Program-made: the position numbers and the translations under genes
Shown: one piece after another, positions 1 to 4,865 of the stretch
Position numbering within the stretch: position 1 is the first letter of the stretch
Layout: every line of letters starts with the position of its first letter
Notes under the pieces: model-generated
Told to the model about the DNA's origin: nothing
Databases searched by the model: none
The model's input: the letters and a program-made list of their open reading frames with translations, nothing else
Source of the DNA: CANLWN01 sp039815505
GTDB taxonomy: Bacteria; Bacteroidota; Bacteroidia; Flavobacteriales; Flavobacteriaceae
NCBI GenBank assembly: GCA_039815505.1
Contig: JBCBZE010000259.1
Location: forward strand, 1 to 5,110
Reading direction: 5' to 3'
Length of the DNA: 5,110 nt

Positions 1-441
1 TTTTTGATGGGCCTTGGAACTCATCCAGGAGGTATTGCCCGTCAACACGTTTAATTGATGGGTAATAAAAACGGAAGGCACTTTTTTACTGTAGACACCA
101 AGCCTATTATCAGATATAATACCATCTAAGCGAAGCTGTTTGACTAATCGTTTGGTCTCTTTTTTTTCCCGGGCAATGGCTTTGATCACTTTAGGGGAAT
201 CCCAGATCATTTTTAGCTTAAAATGGTTCCCTTTTTTTGCATATTTGATTTTATAGGAAGGTAGCTCAACCCACTCCAGTTTGGGAAATTCTTTTTGGAG
301 TAAGGCCAAGGCGGCCCCGTCCGAAGCCAAAATGGGCACATGATTTTGGTCTAATAAAGCCCTAATTATAGGGATGCACCTAGTGGAATGACCTAGGCCC
401 CAATTTAAGGGGGCAATCAAAATACGCTTGGCATTGTCCAT
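1..441 (-). CDS. GT28/MurG-like glycosyltransferase, N-terminal part (3' end outside window)
   Basis: The gene reads leftward from an ATG at 441 and stays open for 147 codons to the window edge, so the C-terminal half is missing. The protein starts MDNAKRILIAPLNWGLGHST. The first beta-strand followed by NWGLGHSTR (residues 13-21) is the glycine-rich loop of GT-B glycosyltransferases of the MurG/GT28 type. LASDGAALALL (38-48), GIISDNRLG (107-115) and PSVFITHQLNVLTG (122-135) match blocks I recall from a flavobacterial family annotated as glycosyltransferase or UDP-GlcNAc:LPS transferase-like. The expected UDP-sugar binding C-terminal domain would lie beyond the window, so donor and acceptor cannot be named. 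No signal peptide is visible, which suggests a cytoplasmic or peripheral membrane enzyme. It is divergent from trmB across a 73-base gap. The reading frame is certain, the superfamily likely, the substrate unknown. Confidence 0.85.
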   Translation of the reverse strand, partial: MDNAKRILIAPLNWGLGHSTRCIPIIRALLDQNHVPILASDGAALALLQKEFPKLEWVELPSYKIKYAKKGNHFKLKMIWDSPKVIKAIAREKKETKRLVKQLRLDGIISDNRLGVYSKKVPSVFITHQLNVLTGNTSWMSSKAHQK

Positions 442-514
442 AACTACAAAGCAACAAAATCCGAAACCTTATTAGATTTCCTTAGCTTTGTCAAATCATT
501 AAATTTTGGTTTAG
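442..514. other. Divergent intergenic region between glycosyltransferase and trmB
   Basis: These 73 bases separate the leftward glycosyltransferase start from the rightward GTG start of trmB, so they must hold or lie near the promoters for both directions. On the plus strand there is one clear TAnnTTTG box (listed separately). On the minus strand the best candidates are TTGCTTTG (447-454) and GGATTTTG (455-462). Each misses the consensus by one base and lies very close to the ATG, so I do not call a leftward promoter. No RNA gene or strong hairpin is seen. Confidence 0.6.
483..490 (+). promoter_or_regulatory. Putative Bacteroidota -7 promoter element for trmB operon
   Basis: TAGCTTTG is an exact match to the Bacteroidota sigma-ABfr -7 consensus TAnnTTTG. 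It ends 24 bases before the GTG of trmB, which would put the transcription start near 495-498 and give a leader of under 20 bases. No TTG is present at the expected -33 distance, so the call rests on the -7 match and its placement. Confidence 0.5.
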
Positions 515-1186
515 GTGGGGAGTAAGAACAAGCTAAAAAGGTTTAAGGAGAACGAAACGTTCAAGAATGTTATTCAACCCTCAAGGGAAGAAATTTCCAA
601 AGGGCTGTTTTCTTTAAAAGGGAAATGGCGCAGGCATTTTGGAAACGATAATCCCATCGTTCTGGAATTGGGCTGCGGCAAGGGCGAGTATACCATTGGT
701 TTGGCCCGGCAGAATGCAAATAAGAATTATATTGGCGTAGATATTAAAGGGGCCCGATTTTGGCGTGGGGCCAAAACTGCATTGGAGGAAAGTATTGAAA
801 ATGTAACTTTTTTACGGACTCAGATAGAACTGATAGATTCACTTTTTGATGCAAACGAAGTTTCGGAAATATGGATTACGTTTCCGGATCCCCAGATCAA
901 ATATAAAAGGACCAAACATCGGCTCACCAATGAAGACTTTTTGAATAAATACAAGCATATTTTAAAGGAAAAAGGGGTAGTGCACTTAAAAACCGACAGT
1001 GAATTTATGCATGGCTATACCTTGGGTTTGTTGCACGGTCTTAATTATGAGATAGTATACGCCAATCATGATGTATACAAAAATGAAGGTAGTCCGGAAG
1101 CGGTTTTAAACATACAGACTTTCTATGAAAATCAGTATCTTGAGAAAGGAAAACCAATAACCTATATCCAATTCAGGATTTCATAG
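515..1186 (+). CDS. trmB: tRNA (guanine-N7-)-methyltransferase TrmB
   Basis: This is an S-adenosylmethionine-dependent methyltransferase that makes m7G at position 46 in the variable loop of cytoplasmic tRNAs. The 223-residue length is normal for the family. The Rossmann-fold SAM site is seen as VLELGCGKG (49-57) followed by GVDIKGAR (74-81). The family block FPDPQIKYKRTKHRL (123-137) corresponds to the FPDPWxKxRHxKRR motif of other bacteria, with QIKY in place of the usual W-containing stretch. LKTD (158-161) and the C-terminal QTFYENQYLEKGKPI segment (201-215) match the tRNA-binding and catalytic end. The start is GTG at 515. An in-frame TAG sits directly before it (512-514), and MGSKNKLKRFKENETF is, from memory, the usual flavobacterial N-terminus, so this start is well supported. 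No Shine-Dalgarno is visible. It is the first gene of a likely three-gene operon, with 7 bases to the next gene. Confidence 0.95.
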   Translation: MGSKNKLKRFKENETFKNVIQPSREEISKGLFSLKGKWRRHFGNDNPIVLELGCGKGEYTIGLARQNANKNYIGVDIKGARFWRGAKTALEESIENVTFLRTQIELIDSLFDANEVSEIWITFPDPQIKYKRTKHRLTNEDFLNKYKHILKEKGVVHLKTDSEFMHGYTLGLLHGLNYEIVYANHDVYKNEGSPEAVLNIQTFYENQYLEKGKPITYIQFRIS

Positions 1187-1193
1187 CCGACCC

Positions 1194-1817
1194 ATGCATC
1201 TACTTATCCTTTTTTTTGTCACTTTTTCAGCGGCTTTTATGGCTACTGTTCCTCCTGGACTTTTAAATATGAATGCCGCCAAGACTAGTGTTGAGAAGGG
1301 AAAATTAAACGGCATCATGTTTAGCACGGGTGTTTCCACCATGATCATGATACAGGCGTATATTGCCGTAATGATTTCAAAATTCCTGTATAAAAACCCT
1401 GAGATCATAGATATTTTATTGAAGGTCGCCCTAGTGGTCTTCGGTTTTTTTGCCGTATATTTTTTTATCAAAGCCAAACGAAATGCCAAACGAAAGATCA
1501 AAATCACCAAGGTTAGCAAAAAGAACAGTTTTTTTAAGGGTATGTTGTTGGCAGGGGTCAACCTATTGACCATTCCGTATTATAGCGGACTTAATGTGAT
1601 GTGGACCTCTTCCGGATGGATTAAATTTGAAATTTGGGACATAGGCATGTTTATTTTAGCGGCGGGATGCGGCACTTTTTCCGTATTATACATGTATACC
1701 GTATATTTTAATAAATTGGAAAATAAAACGCGAAAATTCTCAAAGAACTCCAACTATATCCTAAGCCTTTTAATGCTTATACTCCTAGTGATTACCATTG
1801 GGCGAATCTTTTATTGA
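1194..1817 (+). CDS. LysE/RhtB-type transporter, six-helix membrane protein
   Basis: This 207-residue protein is very hydrophobic. It has about six membrane segments, near residues 2-19, 38-61, 72-94, 115-136, 148-171 and 187-205, the topology expected of the LysE/RhtB exporter superfamily. The early PPGLLNMNAAKTSVEKG block (20-36) fits the conserved PGP...R/K..G region after the first helix. The basic stretch KAKRNAKRKIKITKVSKK (93-110) lies between helices 3 and 4, as in LysE relatives, and is presumably cytoplasmic. The length is typical. By family, it would export an amino acid or similar small metabolite across the inner membrane, but the substrate cannot be read from the sequence. The ATG at 1194 is 7 bases after the trmB stop and the stop is 4 bases before the next ATG, so it is probably co-transcribed and perhaps translationally coupled with both. 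No separate promoter is seen. Confidence 0.8.
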   Translation: MHLLILFFVTFSAAFMATVPPGLLNMNAAKTSVEKGKLNGIMFSTGVSTMIMIQAYIAVMISKFLYKNPEIIDILLKVALVVFGFFAVYFFIKAKRNAKRKIKITKVSKKNSFFKGMLLAGVNLLTIPYYSGLNVMWTSSGWIKFEIWDIGMFILAAGCGTFSVLYMYTVYFNKLENKTRKFSKNSNYILSLLMLILLVITIGRIFY

Positions 1818-1821
1818 CAAC

Positions 1822-2169
1822 ATGAAACCAGAAAACCAGAATTTCTTTGAAAAAGTCTATGAAGTAGCACGTCTCATTCCCTATGGCCGGGTTACTTCCT
1901 ATGGGGCAATCGCTACATATTTGGGAGCGGCAAGGAGTGCCAGAATGGTAGGCTGGGCCATGAACGGTGCAGGAAGCAAGGAAGATGTTCCCGCCCATAG
2001 GGTCGTCAATAGAAAAGGCCTTCTAACGGGTAAACATCATTTTGATGGGACCAATTTAATGCAACAATTATTGGAAAACGAGGGTGTTAAAGTAGCGGAT
2101 AATCAAATCGTTGACTTGGAAAAGTATTTTTGGGACCCGGGAAAAGAGTTGAAGGATGATTTTGGATAA
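1822..2169 (+). CDS. Alkyltransferase-like protein (ATL), MGMT-family DNA-binding domain without the acceptor cysteine
   Basis: This 115-residue protein corresponds to the DNA-binding domain of O6-alkylguanine-DNA alkyltransferases. The helix-turn-helix region is FFEKVYEVARLIPYGRVTSYGAIATYLG (8-35), with Tyr27 at the family's conserved position. RMVGWAMN (41-48) contains the likely arginine finger, Arg41, that fills the gap left by the flipped base. The normal PCHR methyl-acceptor motif is PAHR (57-60), so it cannot carry out suicidal dealkylation. Known ATLs (S. pombe Atl1, E. coli eAtl/YbaZ, and Thermus TTHA1564, which as I recall also has alanine) bind O6-alkylguanine and hand the lesion to nucleotide excision repair; that role is inferred here. 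I chose the ATG at 1822, 4 bases after the transporter stop. A TTG at 1798 would add eight residues inside the transporter gene and is unlikely. It is the last gene of the trmB operon. Confidence 0.88.
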   Translation: MKPENQNFFEKVYEVARLIPYGRVTSYGAIATYLGAARSARMVGWAMNGAGSKEDVPAHRVVNRKGLLTGKHHFDGTNLMQQLLENEGVKVADNQIVDLEKYFWDPGKELKDDFG

Positions 2170-2255
2170 TCCTCCCTTAAGCTTATAGATAAGTTTCAAC
2201 TATCATCCCATTTGAGTTTTCAATTCAATCCCTTTTTCCTGTCGACCCTATAGCC

Positions 2256-2263
2256 TATCTTTG
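2256..2263 (+). promoter_or_regulatory. Putative Bacteroidota -7 promoter element for mrp-nfu operon
   Basis: TATCTTTG matches TAnnTTTG exactly and lies in the 137-base gap (2170-2306) before mrp. The predicted start of transcription is near 2269-2271, giving a leader of roughly 35-40 bases. The T-rich stretch at 2233-2237 is in about the -33 position but contains no TTG. Being alone in a gap of this size makes this the best of the three promoter calls in the window. Confidence 0.6.
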
Positions 2264-2293
2264 TAATTTAGAATCAATATATATAGAGTAAAC

Positions 2294-2299
2294 AAAGGA
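2294..2299 (+). promoter_or_regulatory. Ribosome binding site for mrp
   Basis: AAAGGA is placed 7 bases before the ATG at 2307. It is the clearest Shine-Dalgarno-like sequence among the core genes of this window, where most starts have none, and it supports 2307 as the start. Confidence 0.5.
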
Positions 2300-2306
2300 T
2301 TGTGCT

Positions 2307-3446
2307 ATGAAGCTGGGTAAAAAAGAAGTTTTAAAGGCCTTAGAGAAGATTACGGTACCGGGGGAGGGTAAGAACATGGTGGAAAGCGGCGCGGTAACCA
2401 ATGTCATGGTTTTTGGTGATGAGGTAGTCGTTGATATCACCATTAACAACCCCAGTCTCCAAGCACGCAAAAAAACAGAGGTTGAGATTCTAAAGACAAT
2501 TCATCAAGAGGTCTATGAGAAAGCAAAGATTACGGTAAATGTAAAAGTGGATGCTCCTGCCAAGCCCAAAGTAAACGAAATTAAGGGAAAACCGATCCAG
2601 GGAATTCAAAATATCATCGCCGTGGCGTCTGGAAAAGGAGGCGTAGGAAAATCTACGGTAACGGCAAATTTAGCGGTTACGCTGGCAAAAATGGGCTTTA
2701 AAGTAGGACTATTGGATGCAGATATATATGGTCCTTCCGCACCTATAATGTTCGACGTTACCCAAGAAAAACCCTTGGCCGTAACTATAGATGGTAAATC
2801 AAAAATGAGACCGGTCGAAAACCATGGTGTAAAGATTTTATCCATTGGTTTTTTCACCCAACCCAATCAAGCCGTTATTTGGAGAGGTCCCATGGCCGCT
2901 AAAGCCCTTAATCAAATGATTTTTGATGCGCATTGGGGAGCGTTGGATTTTATGTTGTTGGATTTACCACCTGGAACGGGAGATATTCATTTAAGTATTA
3001 TGCAGTCGCTCCCGGTTACCGGGGCCGTAGTGGTCAGCACCCCCCAGGAAGTAGCATTGGCAGATGCCCGCAAAGGCGTTGCTATGTTTCAACAAGAGGC
3101 GATCAATGTTCCCGTTTTGGGAATTGTGGAAAACATGGCGTACTTTACCCCTGAAGAGCTTCCCGGGAATAAATATTATATTTTTGGAAAAGAAGGGGCC
3201 AAACACCTGTCCGAAGATTTAAATGTACCATTTTTGGGAGAAGTGCCTTTGGTACAGAGTATAAGGGAAGCCGGTGATGTGGGTAGGCCAGCTGCCATGC
3301 AGACGGCTACTCCCATAGAAACGGCATTCGAGGAACTCACTCGAAATGTAGTACAGGAAGTCGTGGACAGGAACAAAAGTCTACCGCCCACAGAGGCGAT
3401 AAAAATAACAACAATGGCGGGTTGTGCGGCCGTTAAAAAGAAGTAG
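2307..3446 (+). CDS. Mrp/NBP35-family P-loop ATPase, iron-sulfur cluster carrier, with N-terminal MIP18/DUF59 domain
   Basis: This 379-residue cytoplasmic ATPase belongs to the Mrp/ApbC/NBP35 family, which carries and transfers [4Fe-4S] clusters. Residues about 3-80 form the MIP18-like (DUF59) domain, with LEKITVPGEGKNMVESGAV (12-30) at the usual SPD-like position. The ATPase domain follows. The deviant Walker A is SGKGGVGKST (108-117), with the signature lysine of the ParA/MinD class. DADIYGPSAP (137-146) is the A' region, MLLDLPPGTGD (216-226) the Walker B/switch II, and STPQEVALADARKG (244-257) a family block. Most homologues then have ENMxxFxCPxC, whose two cysteines bridge a cluster between subunits. 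Here the sequence is ENMAYFTPEELPGNKYYIFG (275-294), without cysteines. The only cysteine in the whole protein is Cys373 in the tail TTMAGCAAVKKK. The gene has its own likely promoter and RBS and is followed after one base by nfu, which supports an Fe-S role. ATPase identity is certain; the mode of cluster binding is open. Confidence 0.93.
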   Translation: MKLGKKEVLKALEKITVPGEGKNMVESGAVTNVMVFGDEVVVDITINNPSLQARKKTEVEILKTIHQEVYEKAKITVNVKVDAPAKPKVNEIKGKPIQGIQNIIAVASGKGGVGKSTVTANLAVTLAKMGFKVGLLDADIYGPSAPIMFDVTQEKPLAVTIDGKSKMRPVENHGVKILSIGFFTQPNQAVIWRGPMAAKALNQMIFDAHWGALDFMLLDLPPGTGDIHLSIMQSLPVTGAVVVSTPQEVALADARKGVAMFQQEAINVPVLGIVENMAYFTPEELPGNKYYIFGKEGAKHLSEDLNVPFLGEVPLVQSIREAGDVGRPAAMQTATPIETAFEELTRNVVQEVVDRNKSLPPTEAIKITTMAGCAAVKKK

Positions 3447-3447
3447 T

Positions 3448-3687
3448 ATGACATCGGAACAAGTAAAATTGAACATAGAGAAAGCATTGGAAGAAATTCG
3501 TCCTTTTTTACAAAGCGACGGAGGGGATATTTCCCTTATTTCCATAGACAACGATACTTCGGTAAAAGTGAAGTTAGAAGGTGCCTGTGTAGGATGTAGC
3601 GTAAACCAAATGACTTTGAAAAGCGGTGTGGAAATGACCATAAAGAAATACGTTCCGCAAATAGAGGAAGTGATCAACGTGGAATAA
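3448..3687 (+). CDS. NifU C-terminal-domain (Nfu-type) iron-sulfur scaffold/carrier protein
   Basis: This 79-residue protein consists only of the Nfu domain. IRPFLQSDGGDISLISID (17-34) is the conserved start of the fold and GACVGCSVNQMTLKSGVE (45-62) holds the CxxC motif, Cys47 and Cys50. In Nfu proteins this motif binds a [4Fe-4S] cluster at a dimer interface for delivery to apoproteins. The protein ends with VPQIEEVINVE, as usual for the domain. The start is taken as ATG 3448, one base after the mrp stop codon. A GTG at 3424 in the same frame would add eight residues, but these overlap the conserved mrp tail and do not fit the family. The tight spacing implies co-transcription and translational coupling with mrp, and the product may supply the cysteine ligands that this Mrp lacks. 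The spacing is seen directly; the partnership is inference. Confidence 0.93.
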   Translation: MTSEQVKLNIEKALEEIRPFLQSDGGDISLISIDNDTSVKVKLEGACVGCSVNQMTLKSGVEMTIKKYVPQIEEVINVE

Positions 3688-3707
3688 GGTCGCTGATAAA
3701 AGTCATG

Positions 3708-3721
3708 AATCCAAACGGATT
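3708..3721. repeat. Short perfect inverted repeat upstream of the FNR gene
   Basis: AATCC-AAAC-GGATT is a perfect 5-base inverted repeat with a 4-base spacer, in the 75-base gap between nfu and the reductase gene. It has no T-tract after it, so it is a poor intrinsic terminator. If the TAnnTTTG box at 3729 is used, the repeat would cover about -34 to -21, where a regulator could bind. A repeat this short can arise by chance. Confidence 0.3.
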
Positions 3722-3728
3722 ACTACAT

Positions 3729-3736
3729 TAATTTTG
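3729..3736 (+). promoter_or_regulatory. Putative Bacteroidota -7 promoter element for the FNR gene
   Basis: TAATTTTG matches TAnnTTTG and ends 26 bases before the ATG at 3763, giving a predicted leader of about 20 bases. No TTG is found at -33. This would make the reductase a separate transcription unit from mrp-nfu, although read-through across the 75-base gap is equally possible because no convincing terminator lies between them. Confidence 0.45.
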
Positions 3737-3762
3737 CCCTACCTATTAAGCAAGCACTTTCA

Positions 3763-4815
3763 ATGATCAAAACAGATATTCTTATTATCGGAGCAGGACC
3801 TACGGGTCTTTTTGCCGTTTTTGAAGCCGGTCTTTTACAATTAAAATGCCATTTGATAGATGCTTTGCCCCAAGCAGGGGGGCAATGTTCCGAAATATAC
3901 CCCAAGAAACCCATTTATGATATTCCCGGTTTCCCGGAAGTTTTGGCCGGTGAACTGGTGGACAATCTTATGGAGCAAATTAAACCATTTCAACCAGGCT
4001 TCACTTTAGGGGAAAGGGCGGAGACCATTGAAAGATTGGCGGACGACTCATTTGTAGTAACCACCAATAAAGGCACTGTACATAATGCGCCCATTGTTGC
4101 CATTGCCGGTGGATTGGGAAGTTTTGAACCCAGAAAACCATTGCTTGATAATTTGGGAAAATACGAAGATAAGGGCGTAGCCTATATGATAAAGGATCCC
4201 GAGGTATATAGGGATAAAAAAGTATTGATTGCCGGTGGCGGTGATTCTGCGTTGGACTGGAGTATATTTCTGGCCAACGTGGCCTCAGAGGTTACCTTGG
4301 TACACCGTAGAAACGAGTTTCGTGGGGCATTGGATTCTGTGGAGAAAGTACAGCACCTAAAAAATCAGAAAAAAATAAACTTGATTACCCCGGCAGAAGT
4401 AATTGGCCTGCAAGGGGATCATCAATTGGAAGCCTTGGTCATCCGAAAAGGACCGGAAGAAGAAATAACACTTAAGGTTGACCATTTCATCCCTTTATTT
4501 GGACTTTCCCCAAAATTGGGTCCTATTGCCGATTGGGGGCTTGAGATAGAAAAAAATGCCATTAAGGTAGATACGTTCGATTATCAAACCAATATCCAGG
4601 GCATTTACGCCATTGGGGATGTAAATACCTATCCCGGTAAGTTAAAATTGATTTTATGTGGTTTTCATGAAGCAACTTTAATGTGTCAAAGTGCGTATCA
4701 ACGCATATATCCGGACAAAAGGTATGTAATGAAATATACGACCGTTGGCGGCGTTCAAGGTTTTGATGGGAGCAAGAAAGAAGCACCCAAGGCAGTGATA
4801 AAAACAATTAAGTGA
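3763..4815 (+). CDS. Ferredoxin-NADP+ reductase, thioredoxin-reductase-like type (YumC-like flavoprotein)
   Basis: This 350-residue cytoplasmic flavoenzyme has two dinucleotide-binding folds in the thioredoxin-reductase arrangement. The FAD site is ILIIGAGPTGLFA (6-18), followed by LPQAGGQCSEIYPKKPIYDIPGFP (35-58), typical of the type-2 FNR family. The NADPH domain has VLIAGGGDSALDW (154-166) and HRRNEFRG (181-188), whose arginines fit recognition of the NADPH 2'-phosphate. The second FAD block is IYAIGDVNTYPGKLKLILCGFHEA (281-304). The CxxC redox pair of true thioredoxin reductases is absent: the segment carries GGGDSALD instead, and the cysteines present (29, 42, 299, 308) do not form a CxxC. 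This points to EC 1.18.1.2, electron transfer between NADPH and ferredoxin (or flavodoxin). Proximity to mrp-nfu suggests supply of electrons for Fe-S metabolism, which is inference. The ATG at 3763 gives the full N-terminal FAD strand, and no Shine-Dalgarno is visible. Confidence 0.9.
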   Translation: MIKTDILIIGAGPTGLFAVFEAGLLQLKCHLIDALPQAGGQCSEIYPKKPIYDIPGFPEVLAGELVDNLMEQIKPFQPGFTLGERAETIERLADDSFVVTTNKGTVHNAPIVAIAGGLGSFEPRKPLLDNLGKYEDKGVAYMIKDPEVYRDKKVLIAGGGDSALDWSIFLANVASEVTLVHRRNEFRGALDSVEKVQHLKNQKKINLITPAEVIGLQGDHQLEALVIRKGPEEEITLKVDHFIPLFGLSPKLGPIADWGLEIEKNAIKVDTFDYQTNIQGIYAIGDVNTYPGKLKLILCGFHEATLMCQSAYQRIYPDKRYVMKYTTVGGVQGFDGSKKEAPKAVIKTIK

Positions 4816-4825
4816 ATGTTTAAAA

Positions 4826-4860
4826 CCTCCCCTCTAGAAAGAGAGGATTAAGGGGTGTGT
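4826..4860. repeat. C-rich/G-rich palindromic repeat, probable dispersed flavobacterial repeat next to DUF559
   Basis: Eleven bases after the reductase stop codon there is a compact asymmetric element. It runs CCTCCCCTCT (4826-4835), AGAAAG (4836-4841), AGAGG (4842-4846), ATTAA (4847-4851) and GGGGTGTG (4852-4859). CCTCT (4831-4835) pairs with AGAGG (4842-4846) over a 6-base loop, and CCCC (4829-4832) can instead pair with GGGG (4852-4855), so two hairpins compete. It is far richer in C/G runs than its surroundings. From memory, very similar CCTCCCCTC...GAGGATTAAGGGGTG units are scattered in Bacteroidota genomes and often adjoin DUF559 genes. Only one copy is visible here, so repetition cannot be proved. 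There is no T-run after it on the plus strand, so it is not a standard terminator. It forms the leader of the next gene. Confidence 0.6.
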
Positions 4861-4865
4861 AAAAA

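Noticed and set aside
447..462. Leftward promoter for the glycosyltransferase (TTGCTTTG or GGATTTTG on the minus strand)
   Set aside because: Each differs from TAnnTTTG at one of the conserved bases, and the predicted start of transcription would fall at or within a few bases of the ATG.
1181..1573. 130-codon minus-strand open frame opposite the LysE-type transporter
   Set aside because: Its hydrophobic translation mirrors the transporter gene on the other strand. The plus-strand frame has a family-like topology and operon spacing, so this is a shadow frame.
1798..1821. Upstream TTG start for the alkyltransferase-like gene
   Set aside because: It would add MGESFIDN, overlap the transporter end and replace a good ATG at 1822 that lies 4 bases after the stop.
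2179..2196. Low-GC inverted repeat AAGCTTAT-AG-ATAAGTTT just after the ATL gene, as a terminator
   Set aside because: The pairing is AT-rich with one G-T pair and a loop of only two bases unless the top pair opens, and no T-tract follows. It is too weak to call a terminator.
3424..3447. Upstream GTG start for nfu
   Set aside because: The eight extra residues come from codons of the mrp tail in another frame. The ATG at 3448 fits both operon spacing and the Nfu domain boundary.
3763..4815. Annotation of the flavoprotein as thioredoxin reductase
   Set aside because: The redox-active CxxC of thioredoxin reductases is missing. The LPQAGGQCSEIYPKKPIYDIPGFP region and C-terminal extension fit the ferredoxin-NADP+ reductase type.
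4826..4860. The C/G-rich hairpin as a simple intrinsic terminator of the reductase gene
   Set aside because: On the plus strand it is followed by GTGTGTAAAAAA instead of a T-run, and its competing asymmetric arms resemble a dispersed repeat more than a terminator.
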